Shown: piece after piece, positions 50,501 to 62,400 of the stretch
Numbering within the stretch: the stretch's first letter is position 1
How the letters are laid out: each line of letters begins with the position of its first letter
DNA from: Allium sativum
Taxonomy: Eukaryota; Streptophyta; Magnoliopsida; Asparagales; Amaryllidaceae
Length of the DNA stretch: 64,000 nt
Assembly: GCA_030737875.1 (NCBI GenBank)
Contig: CM060924.1
Location: forward strand, 150,592,197-150,656,196
Direction: 5' to 3'
Notes under the pieces: generated by a model
Databases searched by the model: none
What the model was told of the DNA's origin: nothing
What the model saw: the letters and a program-made list of their open reading frames with translations, nothing else
Position numbers and translations under genes: made by a program

Positions 50501-51112
50501 TATAATATCACTGGATTTGATATCAAAATATTTTTGGTTATCGTAAGGTAAAAACCATCCGTGTTTATGTGTGGATCGGTCTTACGATTATCATTTCTTT
50601 CGAAAGGATTTTGAAAGTTAAACAAATGGTTGGAGTTTACTCACACCAGTCCCATGACTGACCCAGAGTTTATTTTGTTTGTTTTCCCTAAACTCTTGGG
50701 TGCCCAAATTTGTACGGGCAGTCAAGTAGTCGGGATTTTTCAGATTCACCTAGAGGAGATTGAAGCAGGAGGCTTCACCAGTTAGCTATAGACTATCATA
50801 TTTTCCGCTGTGTACTATGTTGTATCTGGAAACATGTGTTTATAACTATTCCAGGGATAACTGCTGTGCTCTGATGATGGTATGTATATATACAGTTACT
50901 GTTTTTTTTATTTCAAAGGTATGTTATCTAATATATTTTATTCGTTCCGCTGCGAGTTTGTGATCTTTGTTTTCTTCTATTCTAATATTTCTTTCTTTCT
51001 ATTTCTCACCCTCTAACTTCTTTCTAATAATGATTCGTATTTCTGTGCAATTTGAGTTGGACGTGTGGTGTTATTAGTCGACTCAAAGGGTACGGATTTG
51101 CGGGTCGTTTCA
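47544..51112 (+). repeat. 5' LTR of A, second part
   Basis: Resumes with the second TGGAT copy and matches 54828-58391. It contains a TTTAAATAG TATA-like site at 47571, a GTGAGT word at 47852, the hairpin array at 48860-49190 and the conserved double hairpin near 50647-50690. It ends GGGTCGTTTCA. Confidence 0.9.
48860..49190 (+). repeat. Tandem hairpin array in A 5' LTR
   Basis: It opens with a 17-base palindrome CGTGTGCGTCGCACACG (48860-48876). Seven units at 45-50-bp spacing follow, with stems such as ACAGCG-ATTATAA-CGCTGT, ending with the variant ACAACG/CGTTGT at 49168-49186. Confidence 0.85.
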
Positions 51113-51114
51113 TT

Positions 51115-51126
51115 TGGTATCAGAGC
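51115..51126 (+). other. Primer binding site of A
   Basis: TGGTATCAGAGC two bases after the LTR end, the standard tRNA-iMet type. Confidence 0.88.
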
Positions 51127-52660
51127 TGAAGGTTAAGTGATTACCTTGGCTCTGTGGCGTGACTCAATAGAGATGGGGTTAGTGACACCCTAGATTGAGT
51201 TTGAGTGTATTTGTATGAGCGCGTATTTGTAGATTTGATATAAAATTGTTTTATATTGTGTTGACTGGTTTGTTGAGTGGTTTATGAATTCTGGTCGATA
51301 CAGGATGTACAACTGTATCGATAGGTGTTTCTAAACTCTCGAACAAAACGATTCGACATAGTATTGTTTTAAAGATGGGTAAATGATATAATTTTGCCCA
51401 AAGGATATTTTTATACAAAAGTGATAATTTTCTGAAATTATCGATTTTGTTGATTGTTATTACAATCAAAGGAAATTACCAAATATTGAAATGGTTATAT
51501 AATGTATACAAAGGAGATAAACTGGAATTAAATTCAAACCAGAATTAGAATTCGAATTCCGGGAGTTTAGAAATATTTTCTGAAGTATTTTAAAGGTAAT
51601 ATAGCATTACTTGAAGGTATTTTTGAATGAGAATGATTTTTAATGAGTTTGAAAGTGATTAAGCACTGAAACCACTTCAGTGGCGAGAAAATATTTCTGA
51701 TAATGGACTGCAGCATTATCGGTATTCATTTTCGAGTTTCTAAGTGATGGATTGCTACCATAATAGGTTTGTTAATGGAAATTTGTTTGAGAAATATAAA
51801 GTTGTTTTAGAAATTCAAATGTTTTGAATTCAGTTGATTATAAATATGTGTATAAATATATATATGATTTAAAACTAATTTGAAATAAAACCCGGGAATT
51901 TGAATTCTGAAATGTTTTAACTTGAAAAAGTTGAATAGATTGAAAATGGTTAAAATGTATCAAATGAATTGGAATTTAACTTAAGTTAAATAAAACTGGA
52001 TTGAATTAGAAGTAATCCCGAATGAAATTAAATATAGAGATGTTGGAATTCGAAATATTAATGGGAATTCGACCTATGGATAAACAAGTTGAATATCTAT
52101 TGGATGTTGTTGTTTGGAATTAAACTGTGATGGAATTGAACCCAAGCAGGATAAGGGGGTTGATTTTTGAAAACAGAACTCAGTTTGGATTAGTGAATGG
52201 AAGTGAACTAATCAGGAGTTGATTAGAGATTTAAAAACTGGAAGTTGGATTGGTTTGAAACCAACTGGAAATGGATATATGTATGCTGAACAGATATTGA
52301 ATGGAGCAAGTGCAAGAGATAAAAGCATGCCCGATAAAAAGTTACATGTTTACAATATTACTTAGGTTTGATGATTTTATGAGCCTATGGGGGGATTGGA
52401 GAAGGCCTAGAAAGGCGAGTAGTGGTTGTACCGATTGAGCCATGCAGAGGAGATGCTGCCGAAATTTTTCAGAATTTAAAGTGTTAGAAGATTTTCAGAA
52501 ATTTTGAAAATTTTCGTTAGTAAGAATAAATTAATATTTTAATTGAAGTAAATTGGTCCAATTAAACTGAAGTCAAGAATTGAACAAAAAGAATTTTTGG
52601 ACCTAGTTATTAGGGTATGTAGCATCTTTTCCTACCTTAGCAATTTCGAGGATGAAATTA

Positions 52661-52677
52661 TTTTAAGGGGGAAGGAA
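52661..52677 (+). other. Polypurine tract of A
   Basis: A purine run ending AAGGGGGAAGGAA immediately before TGTAACGACC at 52678. Confidence 0.85.
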
Positions 52678-55600
52678 TGTAACGACCCGGATTTTCAGCC
52701 ATTGAATTCTGAATATTTAAACTTGTTTTAAATATTTTATTTGAATTATATATAGGAATTTATAAGGAATTTATTTAATAAAACGATATTTAAACGTATA
52801 ATTTATAATATAATTAAATATTGATTTCGATTTTGGACAAGATTCTTTTGAGGCGTAGTTATAATTTATTTATTTTTTTAATTTTACTATAATTTTTAAT
52901 TAATTAAATACGCAACTTTTTATTTAGAGTATTTTGCACCCTATATCAATTTTTTTGGGGTTTCATAATATAATTTGAACTACCGATATTATTATATTTT
53001 TGGGATTATGGCGTATTCTCTGTCACGATCAAATTTTTATTTCTGTCCGGAGCGTTCGATAAAGTAGAAAAAAAGGGCTTCATTATTAAAAATAATAGTA
53101 TTTCATTTTATAAAATCACTTCTTGAAATATTCATCTTGTTTAGTCTTATAATCTATGCAAACGTTATTTCCAAAGATCGGTATGAATATTACATAATAA
53201 TGGGGGTCTTCACATGTGTACACTACTGTACATGTTGTATTTGCCAGTTCAAACATACCTGCCAATCTCTTCGAAAATAAAGAATGTATATATATATAAT
53301 AATAACCGTGACTGCCAAACTTCTAAACACCAACCAACAACGCTTTCGTGTGTGCCAATCCATCCAGTTCCGTGTGTCCCAATCCATCCAGATCCGTGTT
53401 CCCCAAGCTGCTAGGCACCGTGACCTCCAAGGTGTTAAAAATCGTGGGTACCAAACTATCCTCTTCTTTAAATACTGACATCTCAATGTCTTCTCCCTTT
53501 TCACAGACAAAATAAAACGAGTTGTCCCCTTCTCATTTTCTTTCTGCGATAGAAACACGAAAACTCCTCCCTCAAGTTTCCAAATCGAGCCTTCTAAAAT
53601 CAAAATAATATTGAAATCGTTCTATTGGTGATCCGCCCAGTTCCTATTCTGATCAGCTTCGCTCTCAGCTTATACTTTTGGGTTCGAGTACCCTCTACCG
53701 CGCGTGAATCTGGAAGAGTCGTGTTTGAGTTAATCATTTGATGAAGCCGGGTGCAGACCATGAGGGTTTGGCGCGATCTAGGGTTTAGAACAGTCAGAAG
53801 ATGGAGGAGTGATGTATCACGAGACAAGGAGTTGAGTTGATGATGAGGTGTTGGGTGGTTGGCGTTGAGCTCGCGAAGTGGAAGCCATTTGTGGTTACGG
53901 CAGGTGAAGCGCGAGTGGAAAAGGAAGGTGATTGGGTGTAGACTTCGGTGGCTGACCTGAGTGATGAGTTGGATGGTGTTCAGGCAGCTCGTTTGTTTGA
54001 GCTTGTGGTGGAGTTACAGGGGATGGGTGGGAGCAAGGATGGTGGACGTTGGGTGAAGGGTTGTTAGCTGTAACAGTTGTTTGGCGATGAGGAGATTTTG
54101 CTCAGCCTGGTCGTAATTTTGAGGTACAAGTAGGATTTGTTTAAATAATGGTTTTAGGAGGGGTGTTCTACCCGGAAGAAGTTTGTCCTGTTCTTGGGTG
54201 TTGAACTTGCGATCACGATGTTTGTTGGGAACTGGAAGTTAGCTTTCTAAGTTTGAGTCGTATTCTAGAAAGAAGAGTGGGGAGAGAAGTATACTGAATG
54301 TGTGTTAGATGGGTTTGGTTAAGTTAATATGGCAAAGCTGAAAATGGAGTACGGGTTTCAATAATTAATGCATCGTGAAAATGGAAGTTAGGTAAGTGGG
54401 GTTGCGATGGATCCATGAAGATAGAGAGAGTTAAGGTCGTTAATTGTATTACTGTGAGGCTGGTCTCATATAATATCATTTGGGAAGAAAACGATATACT
54501 TAAGCAAGGAGTTAGGATTAAAAACAAAATTAATAAGAAGAAAGAAGAACGTAAGGAGGTAAAATGGGTGAAGGTGTGGTCATGGTATTCTGGTAGGAGC
54601 GGGTTTCTGATTGGGAAGTGGAAAGTAGAAGGGAACGTCAGTTTGTGTTTTCTGGAAGAAGGTGCATTGACAATAACCTATGTATTGACAGTAACTATGG
54701 TTTAAAGGCTTTGGGAAAAACTTGGCATTAAGGGTTGAGCAGTGTTACACGTTGGGGTTCGGGTGCATGATTAGTGACTGTGAATTCTATACAGATGATG
54801 GTTTGAGTGGAGGAAGTGAGTTCGGTGGTGGATGTTTGTTCCGATGGCTGTGGTGTTTAAATAGAGAAACAAGAGTATGAGAGTCGGAGCAAGTTGCGGG
54901 AATTGGGAACGATGTTTCAAAAAGGGGCGTCGACGGTTTTTGCAGAGGAAAATGAAGTACTAAGTTATTTTCAAAACAAACAATCGGGCAAACTCGGTCA
55001 AGTTAGAATCATTGGACGAGACCTGCATAATGGAACTGATGTGGCTGGGAACTAAGCTACCGGAATTTCGTGATAAATTCAAACGCCTGTTTGATTTTAA
55101 ACGAAATAAAAGCAGAACCTTCAACGGAAAAACAAGGTGAGTAAACTCACTAACTCCCTCTCGTTTATATTTTTATATATAAACGAGTTTTAAATATTTT
55201 TATAATGTGCAATGGTTGATTGGTTGAATAGTTGGTAAATTTGGTTGAATTGGTTGATAGGATTACACCATTAATTGATCATTAGTTCTGATATTTCATT
55301 TTGATGTGAAATAATATTATTGATGTTATTAACATCTGTGGATGCAGGGAAACAGGTTGGAGGAATCCAACTGGATCCCTCAACATTTATATTACCGTTC
55401 GTTATTTATAGTGATGTGTATACTATGATTGGTTGTTCTATGTTGAATCACCATGACACTAGAAATTTGGTATTTTAAATACCGTAAAATAATTTCAAAT
55501 ATAGTAAAGCGATTGAAATTTCAAAACAAAATTTATTTCCAAAGGAGAAATTAAATTTTGAATGGAATTAAAAAGGTAGAAACTTGTTTTATTAAAAGAA

Positions 55601-58391
55601 GAAGTTGTTTTTAAACGAGTTTATAATCATTGAATAAATTGAATATAAATGCTTTATTTAAATTTATATGGAAAAGTGGAAATTAGATTTGAAATCAATA
55701 TTTGAGATGGGATTTGAACTTAGCAGAGTATAAAGCAAATCATAAACAAGATTTTTAACGATTGGAATAAAAATCAGATTTGTTTGCAAGACTCAGAATA
55801 GAAGTTATAAATAGAATTTGGGGTTTAAGAGAATAAGTATAAGTATGAAATCAAAATATTATATATAAAAGAAATATATTCAGGATTAAAGTGGATAATG
55901 GTTCAAAGGAAGTATTTTGCAAGTGAAATGTTTATAAGGGAAGAACACAGCAGACGGTTTTGTGCTAAACATTTTGGATTTTTGGAATAAAATCCAAGGA
56001 AGAAATCTTGTTGTAAAGAAGGTGGGCACCGGATTTTTATCCTTATATACTCTTTATCTTATGGGTTTCGACAAATAGAAGGATAAATGTCTGCATTGTT
56101 TAAATCCAGACATTTTGACTATCTTTTAAATGAACAACGGAAGCGTGTGCGTCGCACACGGTATTTTATTCAAAACAGCAATCATAACGCTGTTGTTATA
56201 AGAAATGCTTTTATAATTTTAAACAGCGATTATAACGCTGTCTTTGTAAGAAATGCTTTTATAAAACTAAACAGCGATTTTAGCGCTGTTGTTATAATAG
56301 ATGTTGTAAATCTATACAGCAAATTTTAGACGCTGCTGTTATAATAAATGTCATGGTAAATCTAAATAGCAATATTAACGCTGCCGTTATAATAACTGTT
56401 TTAATAGCAATTTTAATGCTATGGTTATGATAAGTGTTCTATAATGCTAAGACAGCGGTTTTAACGCTGTTGTTGAAAGCAATGTTTGGTTTAAAGTTGT
56501 GAGCTCTGACTATTTCAAAGTTAAGAATGTCGTTCAGTTAAGGTCTGAGAGGTAATTATACCCCAACTTGACTAACTGCATTATTGACGGAGAAATGGTT
56601 AAGGCTCGATAGCAAGGGTTGGTTAGTGATATCGTTAGTTTACGAATGATTTATGATTTGAGTTATAATAACGATGTTGATAACATCAGTTAATTCAAAG
56701 GATTTAGAAATGTTTTCTAACTGGAGTAAAAGGATATTTTCTCAATAAAGGAATTATAATATTGGAAATGTTTTCCAATGATCGAGAGAGAAAATAGAGC
56801 TTTGAAAGAACACGAAATGTGGAAAATGGGAATTGGAAATGATAATGTAATAAAGAACTAATATAAAAAGGGCCCAGTGTTGTTTGATGCTTGATTGATA
56901 GAATTTCCATTTGGAAATAGGACCGTTGATTGTATGGATGTTTCTTTGATAGTTAAATCACCGACTATCAAAGTTTTATTTTTTTATATACCTTCGTTGT
57001 CAATATGGAGAGACCGGGATCAGATTTGATATCTGAAAACCACTCCGTATTGGCGTAAGCGTTATGAAGCAACTTATGCTGAAGGAAACTGAAGACGGAG
57101 TTATGCAAGGGCTATCCTGTTTACGGGATAGTGCCTTCGGTTTGTCCAGATCCAGGACAACTTGTATGGACGAGTGTCTGACAGAGTATTTCCAAAGGGG
57201 GTTACGTACGTTGATTCCTTCAAACGTACGAAGTTGGTGGCATAGAAGGGAAACTTCTTTAGCCTAACAATATGAGTATTTTTGTGGGAATCAATTAGTG
57301 ATTTCCGATGGATCTGACGATGTGACATTCAAAGTGAATGATGGCCAGATGTTCTGGAAGATAATTCAAACCTCAAGCCTCATCAACCCGGAATTGGACA
57401 AAAATCGGGCAGGCAGCATGGCTATGTGGGTCGCACCCATTAGGATGTATAACCACCTATCTAGAGAAATTCTTTTTGCTTCATAAATCTATCGATGCTG
57501 TCCCTTTTCGGGAGGCGGTTGCTGATCCCAACCGTCGGTGGTATACCATCGATACACTCAAGCGAAATGAGTGGTCGGTCATGTGTGGGCCGGGTTGCAA
57601 GACGTTCTTGTTGAACCCAGTGTATTCATCTCTAGAGATACACTATCGGCAGGTGGTCCCATACCTTGTCATGATGGAAATCCAATCTCCAATAAGCGCC
57701 CTGCGGTTTTTGATTTTATATTGCATATGGAGCGTGAGATGCAAGCGTTCCGCTAGATTTCTATTTATCTGATGTAGACATTATTATAATATCACTGGAT
57801 TTGATATCAAAATATTTTGGTTATCGTAAGGTAAAAACCATCCGTGTTTATGTGTGGATCGGTCTTACGATTATCATTTCTTTCGAAAGGATTTTGAAAG
57901 TTAAACAAATGGTTGGAGTTTACTCACACCAGTCCCATGACTGACCCAGAGTTTATTTTGTTTGTTTTCCCTAAACTCTTGGGTGCCCAAATTTGTACGG
58001 GCAGTCAAGTAGTCGGGATTTTTCAGATTCACCTGGAGGAGATTGAAGCAGGAGGCTTCACCAGTTAGCTATAGACTATCATATTTTCTGCTGTGTACTA
58101 TGTTGTATCTGGAAACAGGTGTTTATAACGATTCCAGGGATAACTGTTGTGCTCTGATGATGGTATGTATATATACAGTTACTGTTTTTTTTATTTCAAA
58201 GGTATGTTATCTAATATATTTTATTCGTTCCGCTGCGAGTTTGTGATCTTTGTTTTCTTCTATTCTAATATTTCTTTCTATTTCTCACCCTCTAACTTCT
58301 TTCTAATAATGATTCGTATTTCTGTGCAATTTGAGTTGGACGTGTGGTGTTATTAGTCGACTCAAAGGGTACGGATTTGCGGGTCGTTTCA
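52678..58391 (+). repeat. 3' LTR of A, uninterrupted
   Basis: 5714 bp and the reference copy for the split 5' LTR. It preserves the empty target of B (GGTGGATGTTTG near 54832). The hairpin array is at about 56144-56475 and the conserved hairpin at 57930-57943. It ends GGGTCGTTTCA. Confidence 0.92.
56144..56475 (+). repeat. Tandem hairpin array in A 3' LTR
   Basis: The counterpart of 48860-49190. The last unit has ACAGCG (56452-56457) and CGCTGT (56465-56470), both changed in a compensating way relative to the 5' LTR. Confidence 0.85.
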
Positions 58392-58396
58392 AGAGT
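58392..58396. other. Target-site duplication AGAGT of element A, right
   Basis: The second copy of 33876-33880; the F LTR resumes directly after it. Confidence 0.9.
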
Positions 58397-58798
58397 AGAT
58401 GGGTGCGACGCGTGTGTAAGCCCTGAGTGCTAATAACACAAATTACCAAATAAATAAGAAAATATAATTGAACAGTATGTGTAGTATTATCCAAGAAGTG
58501 TATTTTAAATTCACTCACACAGAACTTATGTTCTGACCCCCTCCTCATAACATTCGCAGGTTAGGTTCATGACAGAGACTATATAGCTTTGGATACTGGT
58601 TTAACAGTATTATTGTTAAGGTAAAGCTATGTTTCAACTACATTATATTTTATTCCTTCCGCTGTGAGATGTTTTCCAAACTCTGACATGTTTTATGTCT
58701 CTATCTTTTCTGTAGGATACCAGAGCAGACCAACTAGGGTTTCGATGGATTGGGTTTTTGGAAAAAAAAATCGGTCCGTCGGAATGCGGGTTGTTACA
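58397..58798 (+). repeat. 5' LTR of F, second part
   Basis: Contains the hairpin CAGAAC-TTAT-GTTCTG (58520-58535) followed by ACCCC, the TTCCGCTG motif, and ends GGTTGTTACA just before the primer site. Confidence 0.82.
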
Positions 58799-58800
58799 TC

Positions 58801-58812
58801 TGGTATCAGATC
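58801..58812 (+). other. Primer binding site of F
   Basis: TGGTATCAGATC, one base off the tRNA-iMet type, two bases after the LTR end. Confidence 0.8.
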
Positions 58813-59163
58813 CTCGGTTTAGGGATCTCAGGGAGATAATGAGTGAGCGTATTTGTATTTTCAAAAATATAAATATAAAAATAATATATATATATATAGA
58901 CCTAAGTCCATAAAGGAGCCCACTAGGTAGAAAAAGTGAAATATGGAAAGAGTTGGGATATTAATTTATACACTAAAGGAATGAACATAGAAATTTTAAG
59001 ACCCTTAGGTGGTTTGGTTGGAAAGTGTACAATATGATTTGGTATTGAAGAAAGAAAGTATCCCACAGGATGGAAACTGAAATGTTAGTATTTCAGAATA
59101 GTGGGTTTAGAAGTGAAACCTTATAAATTAGAAAAAAAGGTTAGAATGTGGAAAATGGATTAG

Positions 59164-59201
<38 letters not shown>

Positions 59202-60108
59202 GAGAAGTGCCCAGGAAAGCCTAGTTGAGTTAAAGACCCACTTTGAGTCTAACCCAATGATTAACTTTTAAGAACTTGAATTTGTAAAAGTTTTGGCAAA
59301 GGAGTTTGGGGTGTTTTCAAGTTTAATCTTAAAAGTATTTTTGATGTTTGAGGAAAATATATAAAGAACATATTTAGTGCATGTTGGGTTTTAAAGTAAA
59401 GTGGGGTATATATTTTGTAAAACAATGACTACTTGTTTTAAAAAGAATTCTCGCATGAAAAAGTTGCATTTTGAAAAGGATGTTTTAAAACCTTTATTCT
59501 GTTAACAATAAATTTTGATTATTGATCTATAAAGAAATTTTGTTGGGAGGACAAAATAAGTTGTAGAGAGTAAGAACAGAGTAGATTTTTGCACCTTATA
59601 GAAAGCAGCCGAAATTAACATAGGTAGAAACAATGTGAAACCGATTAAGAAGTAGTTGACCTTGTCTACTCTAGTTTTGTGATTTGAAAAAAAAATGTGT
59701 TTTGCAATTTTGTTTTGAGACATGTTTTTATGGTTTGGCAAAAGCAAGTTTTAACACTTTTAATTTTTGGAAGAAAAATGTAATGAAAAGAAAGGAAGCC
59801 AAACCATGTTTTTTTTTATTTAAAAAAAATGGAGTAGGTAAGGATTAGTGCCTAGAAAGAACGAGAGAAATAAATAGCAAAGATCATCTTGGTATGGTTT
59901 AAAATTCCCGTAGAATGCATAAGCATTAAGAAACTTAGGTTTGTTTCTTGAGAAAAAGAAAAGTATAGGCTAGTAATACACAGCATGGACTAGTAGTGAT
60001 TACTAGGTAGTGAAGGGCAAGTAAGTTTGTAGATTCCGTTGTTTGGACTTGTGACCTAGTCTTAAGATTCTTGGCCCGTAATGGTAGCTGTGTAGGAAAA
60101 TGGAAAGG
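58813..60108 (+). other. Interior of F, non-coding
   Basis: About 1.3 kb with no Gag or Pol motif. It includes an (AT)n run at 59166-59199. A family C LTR begins at 60109, preceded by AAAGG. Confidence 0.7.
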
Positions 60109-60712
60109 TGTAACAACCCGGAAAATCAGAACCAATTTAAAAATCTTATTTTAAATAAATTGGTTGGAAAATGTGGCAGAAATTAAAATTTTCATTTTTA
60201 AATAATATTAAAGCCAGTGAAAATAGTCAATTTTCAAACGACCTCTGTTTTCAACGAAGCCACTTTTGTTGGAACTGGAATGTCAAATTATTGCTGGGTT
60301 ACAATTTTTAGAATTTTCCGAATTAATATGTGACCGTGGCGAAGGAAAATGTATTTTGTTCAATTTAGTCAAATTTAATCGACTGAAAAATAGCCATTTT
60401 TCATACGGTCTGAGAATTCAACGAAATTAGTTTTGTTAGGACCGTATCGTCATAACAAAGCCAAATATATATTTTTTGGATTTTTCTGAGTCCGTATGTG
60501 GCCTCGGTGAATTTATTTATGCGAACGAATTAATTTAATAAAGGATTTAATTATTAAATTAAATAATTCAGGCCACGGACAGCCGTTTGGGCTGACGGGA
60601 CCAAGCCCGTTGGATCCGGAACAGGGGATATTGGGTAGGAGCACATCCGGTTGGACTGAAATTGGAACTGTTAAAAAGTTATGGATTTAATTTCAAAACT
60701 ACATTTTAATAT

Positions 60713-60720
60713 TATAAATA
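60713..60720 (+). promoter_or_regulatory. TATA box of the second C LTR
   Basis: TATAAATA about 605 bp into the LTR. A GC-rich leader follows. Confidence 0.55.
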
Positions 60721-61809
60721 TTGGAAAAATAAAACCCTAATCTACTATTCATCGTGACCAAGCCACCACCCCTCTTTGAAAACCATGGCTGAAAACGCTC
60801 CATACTTCCTTCTCTAAATCCTCCTCCTTCTCCACGATTCAGACCCCAATACTCATACCACCTTGAAGTCCTTCGAACCCTCTTTCAATCCATATGGACC
60901 TCGACCCGAACCATCACCTTAAACATGAGAACCGACGCCGTGAACCCAGACACTTACGAGCGCCGCCCCGACCTCCCTGCGCCACCGAACCACTTCCCAC
61001 CACCGGCAAACACGCGCCACACCACCCTCTTCGACGTGCCGTCTCCCGAACAACCTTCAGTGTCTCGTACTGCAAGCAAAAGTGAACCCTAGGTTCTGAA
61101 CAGTAGTGAAATATGGCAGCCTCATCTAAATTGGGGTAGAAAGGTGAAATTCCTTAATAAATTATTTAACTAATTAATATAAATTATTATCTAACAAATT
61201 AAATCATAACTTATTGAAACGAACTCGGAATCTGACGATTTCAGGACCGTCAGGATCGTAATTCACAGAGCTATTTTTCTAGAAAAATTAGAATCAATTT
61301 CGAGCAAGTCGAATTTTGGTCAAATTCAAAGCGGATCAATACTTCTGTGAGATTTCTAATTTTTAAATAATTAAATAATTTAATTATTTTTCTCGATTGT
61401 TTGAATCATTGTATGTACGTAAATAACGTAGATCTGCGATGTGGTAATTCAGAATTTATTCATTGTTTGTGTGATATTCTGATTTGTTGATCTACATGGT
61501 TATTAATTTTTAGCCGTCGTTAGAATTCAGATCTGAAATTTCATTTTATTTCAAATCTAGTGATGATGAACAAAAATATATTTTTTATTCACATATTAAA
61601 TGTGAATAAAGTCATATATATAAAAGTGGATTTTTATCCACCTTGTAGTTGTGAACAAAAACTTAGATTTGAGAAAATATATTTTTATTTACAATTTAGT
61701 TGTAAATAAAATTATGATTATAGAAATATGACATAGAAAAAGGGACATTTCATTTTACTTACAATTTAGTTGCAAATAAAATTATGATTATAGAAAAAGG
61801 ACATTTTTA

Positions 61810-62400
61810 GTTTTTTAGATTAAAAAGAACAATTTTAGCGTTATTCTCTTTTGAGAGTAAAAAGGACATTTTTAGTGTAATATTATTTTTAGATTAAAAA
61901 GAACAATATTAGCGTTATTCTCTTTTGAGAATAGAAAGGACATTTTTAGTGTAATATTCGTTTAAGATTAAAAAGAATTTTTTTAGCGTTATTCTCTTTT
62001 GAGAATAAAAAGGACATTTTTAGTGTAATATTCTTTCCAGATTAAGAAGAACAATTTTAGCGTTTTTCTCTTTTGAGAATAAAAAGGACATTTTTAGTGT
62101 AATATTCTTTTTAGATTAAAAAGAACAATTTTGGCGTTATTCTCTTTTGAGAATAAAAAGGACATTTTTAGTGTAATATTCTTTTTAGATTAAAAAGAAC
62201 AATTTTAGCGTTATTCTCTTTTGAGAATAAAAAGGACATTTTTAGTGTAATATTCTGATTAGATAAAAAAGAACAATTTTAGCGTTATTATCTTTTGAGA
62301 ATAAAAAGGACATTTTTAGTGTAATATTCTTTTTAGATTAAAAAAAACAATTTTAGTGTTATTCTCTTTTGAGGATAAAAAGGACATTTTATTTACATTT
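61810..62400 (+). repeat. 74-bp tandem array, eight copies
   Basis: Successive units start at an exact 74-bp step (AGCGTTATT-like landmark at 61837, 61911, 61985, 62059, 62133, 62207, 62281, 62355). Each contains the hairpin ATTCTC-TTTT-GAGAAT and a GGACATTTTTAGTGTAATATTC segment. Confidence 0.93.

Larger units (their letters stand above)
51113..52677 (+). other. Non-coding interior of A
   Basis: 1565 bp of AT-rich sequence with no Gag or Pol motif and no long frame. It ends with ATTTCGAGGATGAAAT (52643-52658) and the purine tract TTTTAAGGGGGAAGGAA next to the 3' LTR. Confidence 0.85.
33881..58391 (+). mobile_element. Non-autonomous giant-LTR element A
   Basis: Two LTRs of about 5.7 kb flank a 1565-bp non-coding interior. 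Primer site, purine tract, TGTAACGACC...GTCGTTTCA ends and TSD AGAGT are all intact. The LTRs differ by about 1 percent by eye. Without element B nested in the 5' LTR, the element is about 13 kb, of which 88 percent is LTR. It encodes no Gag or Pol and must depend on enzymes made elsewhere. Element B shares its primer site type and pre-tract motif, so a B-like partner is plausible. Confidence 0.9.
29959..60108 (+). mobile_element. LTR element F, containing A and B, 3' end not seen
   Basis: The 5' LTR starts TGTAACACCCC at 29959, is split by element A, resumes at 58397 and ends GGTTGTTACA at 58798. It is followed by primer site TGGTATCAGATC and about 1.3 kb of non-coding interior, where a family C LTR begins (60109). 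The 3' LTR lies outside the window. LTR length without insertions is about 4.3 kb. No coding domain is visible. Confidence 0.8.

Noticed and set aside
59166..59199. (AT)n tract as a boundary or origin
   Set aside because: A simple microsatellite in the interior of F, with no other signal.
61810..62400. CRISPR-like regular array
   Set aside because: The whole unit repeats without unique spacers, and it lies in a plant LTR.
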